Source of the DNA: Vaginimicrobium propionicum
GTDB lineage: Bacteria; Actinomycetota; Actinomycetes; Propionibacteriales; Propionibacteriaceae
Assembly (NCBI RefSeq): GCF_900155645.1
Contig: NZ_LT706985.1
Location: 496,001 to 560,000 of the forward strand
Length of the DNA stretch: 64,000 nucleotides
Direction of reading: 5' to 3'
The translations under genes were made by a program, and so were the position numbers. This document shows, piece after piece, positions 56,902 to 64,000 of this stretch. Position 1 is the stretch's first letter, and every line of letters starts with the position of its first letter. The notes beneath the pieces are model-generated. The model was not told where the DNA came from. It was given only the letters and a program-made list of their open reading frames with translations, and did not search any database.

Positions 56902-57498
56902 TTAGCGAACAGTCACTACCCGATCAGCAATCTTTTCCACTAACAGTTGGTCGTGGGTAACAGCCAAGATCCCAATATTTCTGCGTCTAGTTTCAGCGAG
57001 CAAAAAATCCCAGATTTGTGCTTGTGAAATTGGATCCAACATGGTGGTTATCTCATCGGCAACTAAATACTTAATATCGACGCGTAAGGCTCTGGCAATA
57101 CAAAATCGCTGAATTTCACCGCCAGACAGCTCGCTTGGATAACGAGATAACCAATTACTTTCGATACCGAGCCGCTCAAGAAGCTGCTTATCTATATCGC
57201 CTGCTTCTTTCAGCGTTTCACCCATCTTCAGTCTCGGATCAACCGATTGCTCAGGATGCTGCCAAATCATCTGCACACTGCGCGCCTTGCGACGTGATAA
57301 CGGCTGGTCGCCAACCTGGATACTGCCACTCATTGGAGTCAAGAAACCCGTTAGTAGCTTGCAAATCGTTGTTTTCCCTTGTCCGCTAGGACCAAATAAG
57401 GCTACCTTCTCACCAGGATTAATCTGCAGGTTGAAATCCTTGATTACTGGCTGATTTTTGCGGTATTCGAACCAAATGTGGTTAGCAACTAGACTCAC
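56902..57498 (-). CDS. ABC transporter ATPase, second subunit (NikE/OppF-like)
   Basis: 198 residues, at the short end of the OppF/NikE group. Walker A ALFGPSGQGKTTICKLL, signature LSGGEIQRFCIARAL, Walker B YLVADEITTMLD, H-loop AVTHD. No C-terminal oligopeptide-transporter extension, unlike its partner. GTG start overlaps the upstream gene stop (GTGA). Energises the NikABCDE-like importer. Confidence 0.9.
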   Translation of the reverse strand: MSLVANHIWFEYRKNQPVIKDFNLQINPGEKVALFGPSGQGKTTICKLLTGFLTPMSGSIQVGDQPLSRRKARSVQMIWQHPEQSVDPRLKMGETLKEAGDIDKQLLERLGIESNWLSRYPSELSGGEIQRFCIARALRVDIKYLVADEITTMLDPISQAQIWDFLLAETRRRNIGILAVTHDQLLVEKIADRVVTVR

Positions 57499-58448
57499 AG
57501 CGGTTCACTCCCGAGCAATTTTTCGTCATAAGCGGCAGGATTGGCACACCGAACCATTGCCCTGCCGATCCGCACGGACGCAATCTCCGTGCCACACGCC
57601 TCAATCTTCCAAGGACATCTGGACGCAAAGGGACAGCCAGAATAGTCGCCTGGCAACGGCTGAGTCCCTGGGTAAGGAGCGAAACCTCGTCCCGGCAGAG
57701 AATTGAGAAGAGCTCGAGTATAGGGGTGAAAGGGGCCACCCGTATGTGAGGCAGGATCTTGCCAATCACTAATCATGCCAACTTCTAGGGTTGTTCCCGC
57801 ATAAAAAACCGATGCTCGGTCTGCGTAGCGCAACGCCAATTCGACGTCGTGGGTAATTATTAGCGCCGCATTTCCGGCATCCGCAAATTGTCGCAAGTCC
57901 TGCATAACTAATTCTGCTAATTCAGAATGTAAGCCAGGAGTCGGCTCATCAGCAACAATTAGTTGCGGTTTGGCCAATAGTGCAGCCGCAATCAACACTC
58001 GACGAGCCATACCACCAGAGATCTCGAATGGGTATTTGTCGGCAGTGTCTTCAGGTAATTCATAACGTTTGAAAAAACGAAGCATATCTTGGGCGTTGCA
58101 TCGGTTTTCACCAATCACTTGGGGTCCAATTTTCATTAATGGATCCAAACTATTTACGCTTTGGGGTATCAGCCCGATTTCGTAGCCAGCAAGAGCAGAA
58201 AGAGAATCTGCCGTAAGTTTTTCCCCACGATATTCGATATCGCCTGCAACGAATGCGGCCTGGGAGCTAATCCCTAAAATGGCCTCAGCCAACAGGCTTT
58301 TGCCAGAACCGCTGGAGCCGATAACGGCCAGAATCTCACCAGGTCTTACCCTCGCGTGAAGTCTGGAAATAACGTATTGAATTTCCCCAGTTTTGGTCGG
58401 AAATCCAATTGATAGATCGTTGATTGCCAGCATTGGTTGTTCGCTCAT
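57495..58448 (-). CDS. ABC transporter ATPase, first subunit (NikD/OppD-like)
   Basis: 317 residues: Walker A VIGSSGSGKSLLAEAILG, Q-loop region GLIPQSVNSLDP, signature ISGGMARRVLIAAALL, Walker B LIVADEPTPGLHS, H-loop IITHD. The C-terminal oligopeptide/nickel-transporter extension CPFASRCPWKIEACG supplies Cys residues typical of the group. Overlaps the permease gene by 4 bases. Confidence 0.92.
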   Translation of the reverse strand: MSEQPMLAINDLSIGFPTKTGEIQYVISRLHARVRPGEILAVIGSSGSGKSLLAEAILGISSQAAFVAGDIEYRGEKLTADSLSALAGYEIGLIPQSVNSLDPLMKIGPQVIGENRCNAQDMLRFFKRYELPEDTADKYPFEISGGMARRVLIAAALLAKPQLIVADEPTPGLHSELAELVMQDLRQFADAGNAALIITHDVELALRYADRASVFYAGTTLEVGMISDWQDPASHTGGPFHPYTRALLNSLPGRGFAPYPGTQPLPGDYSGCPFASRCPWKIEACGTEIASVRIGRAMVRCANPAAYDEKLLGSEPL

Positions 58449-59344
58449 CGTCCGCCCCCTAATAGGACACGCATCGCCCGAGCAAAAGCGTCAAAAATTA
58501 ATACGATCGCTAACAGAGCCACCCCAGGAAATACTGCCGCCCACCACATGCCAGCGCCGACATATCCAACAGACTCACTCAAAATTACTCCGATAGCTGG
58601 CGAATCAGGTGACAGACCGAAACCAAGAAATGTGATTGAGGCCTCATGCATAATTGCGTGCGGAAATAGCAAGATGGCTCCAACCATGGCTTGCGGAGCC
58701 AAAGCTCGCCAGTAGTGTTTAGTGGCAATCTGCCATGGGTTTCGTCCTAGCGCTTGAGCGCTGGCAATATAAATAGATTCTCTGACTTGTAACACTTCCG
58801 AGCGAACCACGCGGGCTAGGGAAGGCCAGTGCGTCACTGCCACCCCAATCGCTACACCCCAAAAACCTCGTCCCAAAGCGATAGAAATCAAAATAAGTAG
58901 TAGTAGATGGGGAATGCCCAAAACTAGATCAATTACCCAAGTGATTGCCGAATCTAACCAGGACGGACCGATAGCAGCTAGCACCCCTAAAATTACTGCT
59001 ATTAGCGCGCTGACTAGCGACGCGATGATACCGATAAGAATCGATGTGGATAGGCCAGCGAAGGTGCGCGCAAAAATATCGCGCCCCATCCAATCGGTAC
59101 CAAACAGATTCGTCAAGGTCGGTGCAAGACCCGTGTGCGTAAAATCTGTTGATGTGGCGGCTTGCCTAAGCGTTATTCCAATACCAACTATTAACGCCAA
59201 TACCACCACAGACGTGATGGCCTGGCGCAGGGCAGTCTTCGGGTTCGCCAGCCGAGGTAATTGAGGTAGATGAAAAACTCGCTTGCCAATATCAACGCTC
59301 GCATACTTTGATACAAGATTTGTCGGTTTAGCCACGCTGACCAC
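58445..59344 (-). CDS. ABC transporter permease, NikC/DppC-like
   Basis: 299 residues with about six membrane segments. The EAA-type cytoplasmic loop reads IYIASAQALGRNPWQIATKHYW and TDWMGRDIFARTFAGLSTSI matches the DppC/NikC N-terminal block. Overlaps the preceding permease gene by 17 bases, so translation is coupled. Confidence 0.92.
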   Translation of the reverse strand: MVSVAKPTNLVSKYASVDIGKRVFHLPQLPRLANPKTALRQAITSVVVLALIVGIGITLRQAATSTDFTHTGLAPTLTNLFGTDWMGRDIFARTFAGLSTSILIGIIASLVSALIAVILGVLAAIGPSWLDSAITWVIDLVLGIPHLLLLILISIALGRGFWGVAIGVAVTHWPSLARVVRSEVLQVRESIYIASAQALGRNPWQIATKHYWRALAPQAMVGAILLFPHAIMHEASITFLGFGLSPDSPAIGVILSESVGYVGAGMWWAAVFPGVALLAIVLIFDAFARAMRVLLGGGR

Positions 59345-60401
59345 GCCTTATTCGGGGATCAACTACCCCATATAGCAATGTTGCGATGGTATTGCCGGTA
59401 AAGACTACCGCCGCTGTTATCACCGATATTCCTGCCAACAGAGCCGTATCAGAACCTAGACCCGCCGTTACCGTCGCTTGTCCTAGACCCGGATAGCTAA
59501 ATACTTGTTCTACTAGAATTGAGCCGCCGAAAATCTCCGCCACAGAAGCGAACTGCAAAGTCAAGGCTGGCAAAACGATATTACGTAGTCCATGACGTCG
59601 TACAGCTTGCCACTTGGATTCGCCTCGCGCTTTTGCGTAGAGAAAAAAGTCCGAGTCCATGACATCTACTAGCTTTTCTCGAGTGTGAAGAGTGATATTC
59701 GCAATGCTTACCACACTCAAAGTTGCTGCCGGTAGGACTGCGTGGCGAATAGAATCGAAGATTGTCACATCAGCCGCGCTCACCCCAATGGGAGCAGCAA
59801 AACCGGCTGGGAACCAACCAAGCCAGACGGCGAAAACCATCAACACCAACATCCCTAACCAAAATGTTGGCGTCGAGGCCAGCCCATAACAAATGGTGGT
59901 GATTATCCGGTCAACGACTTTATTGCGTTTAGCCCCAGCGATTACCCCAAGGGTAAAACCTAGAACGCCAGAAAGCACCCACGCCGTAGCTAACAGCAAA
60001 ACCGAATTAGAGAATTTCCGCCAAATTACATGAGAAACTGCCCCGTTGTAGCGCAGTGAGACGCCCATATCGCCATGAATAAAAGCGGTAAACCATGAAG
60101 CGTACCGCTCCCAAATCGGTGTGTCTTGACCCCAGTAAGCACTTAAGATAGCACGCTGCTCAGGGCTCATATTTTGGACGGCTACCGAACCATAGTTGGC
60201 TTGAAGCGGATCTATCGGCGAGAGCGAAACTAGCCAGAAAACTATTATCGATACGCCCAGCAGCAAAAGCACTAGCTTTAATATCGCGACCAGCGAAAAT
60301 CGCAAGAACCACGGGAGCCCAGCAGAAGAACCGGCTAGGTGAGTCACACTATTGGGTGACTCACCTAGCGATTCAGCAGATTGCTTTAATTCCAAGACCA
60401 C
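59328..60401 (-). CDS. ABC transporter permease, NikB/DppB-like
   Basis: 357 residues including an extra hydrophilic N-terminus of about 35 residues, then the DppB/NikB pattern: MSPEQRAILSAYWGQDTPIW, GDMGVSLRYNGAV, FWLGMLVLMVFAVWLGWFPAG and the EAA loop DSDFFLYAKARGESKWQAVRRHG. Overlaps the binding-protein gene by 16 bases. Confidence 0.92.
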   Translation of the reverse strand: MVLELKQSAESLGESPNSVTHLAGSSAGLPWFLRFSLVAILKLVLLLLGVSIIVFWLVSLSPIDPLQANYGSVAVQNMSPEQRAILSAYWGQDTPIWERYASWFTAFIHGDMGVSLRYNGAVSHVIWRKFSNSVLLLATAWVLSGVLGFTLGVIAGAKRNKVVDRIITTICYGLASTPTFWLGMLVLMVFAVWLGWFPAGFAAPIGVSAADVTIFDSIRHAVLPAATLSVVSIANITLHTREKLVDVMDSDFFLYAKARGESKWQAVRRHGLRNIVLPALTLQFASVAEIFGGSILVEQVFSYPGLGQATVTAGLGSDTALLAGISVITAAVVFTGNTIATLLYGVVDPRIRRGQRG

Positions 60402-62032
60402 TGATCCACGTTATTAACCACGGCCCAGCCATGGCCATGCGGGTGAGGTTTCTGATCTGCGATGTGCAAACCGTCACGCACAAAATAGAGGTGGTCAACA
60501 TTAGCTAGCCACACCCAGGACGCGGCACCATCAATACCGGCACCTTCTGGGCCTACTTGGGCTGCCTGGAATTCCCGATTCGACTCCTCAAGATCCTTTG
60601 TTGAGATGGCCTTTTTGAGGTGTTCATCGATGACGTCACTGGCGTAAAGCGAGAAGTTGCCCCAACCTGTTGAATACAGCAGGTTGTAGACCTCAATCGG
60701 TGAGTTGGAACCCCAACCCCAAAGAATCGCATCAGAGTAGCTAACTCCATAAATATCGTCCCAAGACTTGCCAACCGGGTTCACTTTCACGTCGATATTC
60801 TTTACTTGGTTAGCGAATTCAGCGGCTAAGGCTTGCCTGGTTGAGTCGGAGGATGGATAAATTAGGTCGAACTCTGCACGTAGACCGTCTTTAGCCAGCA
60901 CTCCATCAGAATCGGCCTTCCAGCCGTCGTCTGCCAAAATCTTCTTGGCTTTTTCGACATCTTGCTTAAATACACTGTCCTTGCTAGACCAAGGCATACC
61001 ATCGGAGACACCGAAGGCTGGCGTGCCGTGCCCCTTGAGCACGTTTTTAACCATTAGATCTCGATCAATGGCGTAGTTCAGTGCTTTTCTGATGGCGAGA
61101 TTAGCTGTGACATCATTGCCAGCCGGATAGGTTTTCGTGCTGTCGTTGAAGGAGTTATCAGCAGGTTTGAAAGTGCCACCAGCAGGGCTTGTGGGCAACG
61201 AGATACCACGAGAATCAACGGTGGCGAAACTCGCTAACGTATAACCGTCAACTTTCTGGTCAGCTTTTGGCGCATAGACGTAGGCGACATCGACTTCACC
61301 AGCACGAACCGCTGCTAAGGCAGGATCTTCGTCCATGAAAGTAGCGATTAGTTTCTTCATCTTAGGCTGCTCGCCATAATAATCAGGGTTCGCGCTAAAG
61401 ATAGCTTGTTGACCCTGATCCCACTGATCTAGGACGTAACGTCCAGACCCAATTGGGTTGGCACCATAATTCGGGCCGTAGCTAGCCTCAGGCACGATTC
61501 CTAACACGGCGAGCGTATATAGCAGGGTATTATTCGGCTCACTCATCTTGATAGTGACGTTAGTGTCATCATCAGCAACTGCTTCTTTAACTCCAGTTAA
61601 CTCGCACACAGCACCTGGATCATTAAGCACAGAGTTGACGGTAAACGCCACATCAGATGCTTTCAAGTTGGTGCCATCAGTGAACTTAACGTCATCACGA
61701 ATCTTGAAATGCCAAGACATAGCATCGTCTGCCATCGAATATTCAGTGGCCAAATCTTCGACAAAGTTCATATCCTTATCGGTATTGATAAGGGTGGACT
61801 GAATTAACGGCTCGTGGACGTGCCCACCACAACCCCAACCCTTGATTGGGTCGAAGCCGGAATCATTTTCCGAGGCTTTAGTCATAGCGACGCGTACTTC
61901 GTCGCTATGCTGTCCTGCGCTCTCGGTAGAGCCAGCGGAACCTGTACCAGACGAGCAACCAGCTAGCATGAGCACGCCGGCGCTTAACACCGCCCCGATT
62001 TTCATCGGAGTTAGCTTGCGTCGTAAAAACAT
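60386..62032 (-). CDS. Nickel/peptide-type substrate-binding lipoprotein (SBP_bac_5)
   Basis: 548 residues. Signal peptide with lipobox LAGCSSG (Cys near residue 26), then an SBP_bac_5 fold: AWHFKIRDDVKFTDGTNLKASDV, VDVAYVYAPKAD, IRKALNYAIDRDLMVK. Two features favour nickel or a nickel chelate over peptide: GCGGHVHEPLI near the start and a C-terminal HPHGHGW, as in NikZ/CntA-like binding proteins. Together with the neighbouring urease this makes nickel uptake the best guess. First gene of the five-gene minus-strand operon. Confidence 0.88.
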   Translation of the reverse strand: MFLRRKLTPMKIGAVLSAGVLMLAGCSSGTGSAGSTESAGQHSDEVRVAMTKASENDSGFDPIKGWGCGGHVHEPLIQSTLINTDKDMNFVEDLATEYSMADDAMSWHFKIRDDVKFTDGTNLKASDVAFTVNSVLNDPGAVCELTGVKEAVADDDTNVTIKMSEPNNTLLYTLAVLGIVPEASYGPNYGANPIGSGRYVLDQWDQGQQAIFSANPDYYGEQPKMKKLIATFMDEDPALAAVRAGEVDVAYVYAPKADQKVDGYTLASFATVDSRGISLPTSPAGGTFKPADNSFNDSTKTYPAGNDVTANLAIRKALNYAIDRDLMVKNVLKGHGTPAFGVSDGMPWSSKDSVFKQDVEKAKKILADDGWKADSDGVLAKDGLRAEFDLIYPSSDSTRQALAAEFANQVKNIDVKVNPVGKSWDDIYGVSYSDAILWGWGSNSPIEVYNLLYSTGWGNFSLYASDVIDEHLKKAISTKDLEESNREFQAAQVGPEGAGIDGAASWVWLANVDHLYFVRDGLHIADQKPHPHGHGWAVVNNVDQWSWN

Positions 62033-62075
62033 GTTGACCTCAAACTTTCAGGCTGACAATCAATTGACTGCTTGA

Positions 62076-62105
62076 ATTATATGTGAGGGGCTAAACGCTC
62101 AGCAA
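62076..62105 (-). promoter_or_regulatory. Candidate sigma-A-type promoter of the nik-like operon
   Basis: On the minus strand TTGCTG (complement of 62100-62105) and a perfect TATAAT (complement of 62076-62081) are 18 bases apart. They lie 44 bases before the binding-protein start. The spacer contains TTTAGCCCCT, a motif that recurs in this region and could be an operator. Confidence 0.6.
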
Positions 62106-62268
62106 CTTTTTTGGCAAATCTTGTCAACAAATCAGTTGGATTAGAGTCGGCAAAGGCAACACAATGTCCGAGTCGGCGAATAACTAAGTCGCTTAGATCG
62201 CCATTTGTTGCACACAAACCAAGCAATCAAGGCATTATTCCTAACCATTTTCAGGCACTTCTCAGCTC

Positions 62269-62322
62269 TAGCCCCTAGACGTCAAGCTCAGCCGCTACGA
62301 TACCTGCATGTTCTAGGGGCTA
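62269..62322. repeat. Perfect 11-bp inverted repeat upstream of gntP
   Basis: tagcccctaga (62269-62279) and tctaggggcta (62312-62322) are exact complements with 32 bases between. It flanks the likely gntP promoter area, so looping by a regulator is possible. Confidence 0.6.
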
Positions 62323-62381
62323 TGAAAAAGGAAAGGATGTTTCACATTTTGGGCGACGAAGCCCAAATTTTTGGATATTAA
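62322..62381 (+). CDS. Candidate 19-codon leader peptide before gntP
   Basis: ATG at 62322 opens a frame of 19 codons ending TAA (MKKERMFHILGDEAQIFGY). AGGGG precedes it by three bases; a second ATG at 62337 sits directly behind AAGGAAAGG and would give 14 codons. The frame overlaps the hairpin at 62348-62367. Translation would affect hairpin formation, but no amino-acid run typical of attenuators is present. Confidence 0.35.
   Translation: MKKERMFHILGDEAQIFGY
62348..62372 (+). terminator. Terminator-like hairpin in gntP leader
   Basis: tttgggc (62348-62354) pairs with gcccaaa (62361-62367) around a 6-base loop and is followed by TTTTT (62368-62372). This is an intrinsic-terminator layout 47 bases before the gntP GTG, hence a possible attenuator. 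Confidence 0.55.
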
Positions 62382-62418
62382 ATCAACAGAATTGATTTTT
62401 AACTGTTAGGACGACATC

Positions 62419-63798
62419 GTGGAAAATTGGGAACAAACCCTTGGAGCGGGGCCGCTCCTAGGTATTGCCGCAGCAGGCATTCTGATAATTCTTTTTCTGA
62501 TCATCAAGTTTAAGCTGCACGCTTTTATCACCCTCGTACTTGTGTCGGTGTTGACTGCAATCGCAGCTGGCATTCCAACCGGTTCACTCTACGACGTAGT
62601 TATGGGCGGGTTCAGAAGCACCTTGGGGGACGTAGGTATTCTTGTCGGCTTTGGTGCCATGCTCGGTAAGCTAATCGAACACTCCGGAGGTGCCCAAGCA
62701 TTAGCTGACGCCATGATTCGCCGCTTCGGTGAAAAGCGCGCGCCACTGGCTCTTGGGCTAGCGTCACTACTACTGGGCTTCCCCATGTTTTTCGATGCTG
62801 GTTTAGTCGTCATGCTGCCAATCGTCTTCGCGGTTGCAGCTCGCGTTGGTGGGCCAATCCTGCTTTACGCTTTCCCGACCGCTGTGGCGTTCTCGGTCAT
62901 GCATGTCTTCGTGCCGCCGCACCCCGGCCCAGTCGCAGCATCTACTTTCTTCGGCACAAATCTCGGCATTTTAATAGTGGTTGCCGTCATTATTGCCTTA
63001 CCCACTTTCTACGTGACCGGTTATTTGTGGGGCAAATTCGTCAGCAAGAAATTCAATTTCACTGAGGTGGTTGGCGCCGCATTCGGTCATGACGGCCGGG
63101 ACGTCAAGAACCCACCTAAGCCTAGGACCATCGTCGCTATCTTGCTGTTGCCGATGATGCTGATTTTCTTAAATACCGGCGTTGATTTCGCCGTTAAGGC
63201 CGGTGCAATAACGGGTCATGAGCTTTGGGCTCAAGCGTTTACGTTCGTCGGCAAGAGCGGTATCGCTTTGCTTATCTCTGTGCTCGTCGCACTGCCGATT
63301 CTGGGTGGTTTTCGCGGGCTCAAGGGCAGCGCCCTAGAGCAATTGATCGATTCTTCTTTGGGGCCGATTGCCTCGGTGGTATTCATTACTGGCGCTGGCG
63401 GAATGTATGGTGGCGTGCTACGCGCTTCCGGTATTGGTGATGCTGTGGCTCACATCATGGGCGATCTAGGTATTCCAGTCATCTTGGCTGTTTATCTGGT
63501 GGCCGCATTGCTGCGTATCGCTCAAGGATCGGCCACTGTCGCTTTGACCACTGCCGCTGGGTTGATGGCGCCAGCGGTGCTCGCCGGTGGCTACTCCCCC
63601 GTTCAGATTGTTGCCATAACACTAGCCTGCGCAGCCGGGTCTGTATTTGCCTCCCACGTCAATGACTCCGGATTCTGGCTTGTCGGCAGGCTGTTGGGCA
63701 TGGACGTGAAGACCATGCTGAAAACTTGGACAGTGCAGCAGGCGCTGCAATCTATGATGGGTTTCGCGCTAGCGTCAGTTGTTTTCGTTATCTTCTAG
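62419..63798 (+). CDS. gntP: GntP-family gluconate/sugar-acid permease
   Basis: 459 residues with about 12-14 membrane helices of the GntP family, proton symporters of gluconate and related sugar acids. Family blocks: LGDVGILVGFGAMLGKLIEHSGGAQALADAMI, FFDAGLVVMLPIVFAVA, MHVFVPPHPGPVAAS, RIAQGSATVALTTAAGLMAP and ASHVNDSGFWLVGRLLGM. GTG start behind TTAGGA. The convergent dehydrogenase suggests idonate or gluconate as substrate, but glycerate or fructuronate relatives exist. Confidence 0.92.
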   Translation: MENWEQTLGAGPLLGIAAAGILIILFLIIKFKLHAFITLVLVSVLTAIAAGIPTGSLYDVVMGGFRSTLGDVGILVGFGAMLGKLIEHSGGAQALADAMIRRFGEKRAPLALGLASLLLGFPMFFDAGLVVMLPIVFAVAARVGGPILLYAFPTAVAFSVMHVFVPPHPGPVAASTFFGTNLGILIVVAVIIALPTFYVTGYLWGKFVSKKFNFTEVVGAAFGHDGRDVKNPPKPRTIVAILLLPMMLIFLNTGVDFAVKAGAITGHELWAQAFTFVGKSGIALLISVLVALPILGGFRGLKGSALEQLIDSSLGPIASVVFITGAGGMYGGVLRASGIGDAVAHIMGDLGIPVILAVYLVAALLRIAQGSATVALTTAAGLMAPAVLAGGYSPVQIVAITLACAAGSVFASHVNDSGFWLVGRLLGMDVKTMLKTWTVQQALQSMMGFALASVVFVIF

Positions 63799-63826
63799 GG
63801 TCACGCGAGTCAACGTAGGTAAATGC

Positions 63827-63867
63827 AGAGTTGCTCCCCAGAGGCGAAACCTTTGGGGAGCAACTCT
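63827..63867. terminator. Bidirectional terminator between gntP and dehydrogenase gene
   Basis: agagttgctcccca (63827-63840) pairs exactly with tggggagcaactct (63854-63867), and inner bases agg/cct extend the stem to a 5-base loop. It lies between two convergent stops, 29 and 8 bases away respectively. Confidence 0.8.
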
Positions 63868-63874
63868 TTGACGC

Positions 63875-64000
63875 TTAGCTCAGTTTTAACATCACTTTTG
63901 ACGAGCCCGTCGAGCGGTCGGCCGCGACACGGAAGGCTTCCACTGCGTCTGCCAGGTCGAATTCGTGGGTCATCAGCGGTGAGACATCAACGTCTTTCAA
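63875..64000 (-). CDS. Zinc-type alcohol dehydrogenase family, C-terminal end only
   Basis: The final 41 codons before TAA are seen; the rest lies beyond the window. VSPLMTHEFDLADAVEAFRV and GSSKVMLKL are the C-terminal pattern of medium-chain dehydrogenases such as sorbitol, threonine or L-idonate 5-dehydrogenase. Position opposite a GntP permease favours L-idonate 5-dehydrogenase, but this is only context. Zinc ligands are not visible here. Confidence 0.75.
   Translation of the reverse strand: MKDVDVSPLMTHEFDLADAVEAFRVAADRSTGSSKVMLKLS

Larger units (their letters stand above)
62033..62418. other. 386-base divergent intergenic region, nik-like operon / gntP
   Basis: Holds the nik-like promoter on the left, an 11-bp inverted repeat (62269-62279 with 62312-62322), a 19-codon leader frame and a terminator-like hairpin before gntP on the right. 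About 160 bases in the middle show nothing I can name. Confidence 0.55.

Overview
The window reads as chromosomal DNA from a fairly low-GC actinobacterium (roughly mid-40s percent G+C by eye). Actinobacterial markers are adnA-adnB-nudC, DUF3107 beside a MiaE-like ferritin-fold gene and a DEAD-box helicase, mtrA-mtrB-lpqB followed by comF-hpf-secA, DUF2505 and DUF6912 genes, and a GDH-180-type glutamate dehydrogenase. Meso-DAP dehydrogenase, urease and a cell-surface InlB-repeat protein would suit a host-associated member of the Actinomycetaceae or a relative; that placement is inference. No tRNA, rRNA, CRISPR array, prophage or insertion sequence was seen.

Layout. 1-4806: 3' part of recB, then recD (+). 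4783-11644: adnA-adnB-nudC (-), so two double-strand-break resection machines face each other. 11769-18369: DUF3107, MiaE-like protein, DEAD-box helicase, Ddh, an MFS carrier, TrpS and a PHP phosphoesterase. 18409-23118: a 1569-residue NAD-glutamate dehydrogenase. 23180-33093: DUF2505 (+), then the conserved minus-strand block YqgE, MtrA, MtrB, LpqB, ComF, HPF, SecA, DUF6912. 33142-37929: a Pif1-type helicase fused to a DnaQ-like region and a BRCT domain, facing a short UvrA paralogue. 38049-40477: PLP aminotransferase and a radical SAM/SPASM protein. 40637-47546: a large secreted or surface protein facing a giant MacB/FtsX-type ABC transporter. 47753-48784: a PfkB sugar kinase.

49184-62032 is a nickel/urease island: an EamA-type carrier, ureABC, ureEFGD, then on the opposite strand an ArsR-type regulator, a 65-residue membrane protein and a five-gene peptide/nickel-type ABC transporter. 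Its binding protein ends in a His-rich HPHGHGW motif. The simplest reading is uptake of Ni(II), insertion by UreEFGD, urea hydrolysis by UreABC, and metal control by the ArsR protein. Released ammonia could feed Ddh, which aminates reductively. The last part holds a GntP-type gluconate permease with a structured leader and the 3' end of a convergent zinc-type alcohol dehydrogenase, suggesting a sugar-acid locus that continues outside the window.

Most promising for follow-up: the Pif1/inactivated-exonuclease/BRCT fusion; the surface protein that stops directly after an LPKSG sorting-like motif; the repeat-bearing extracellular domain of the ABC transporter; the putative nickel regulon with its unknown small membrane protein; and a short leader reading frame overlapping a terminator-like hairpin ahead of gntP. 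I did not find one clearly new multi-gene system; the rest is recognisable actinobacterial housekeeping.
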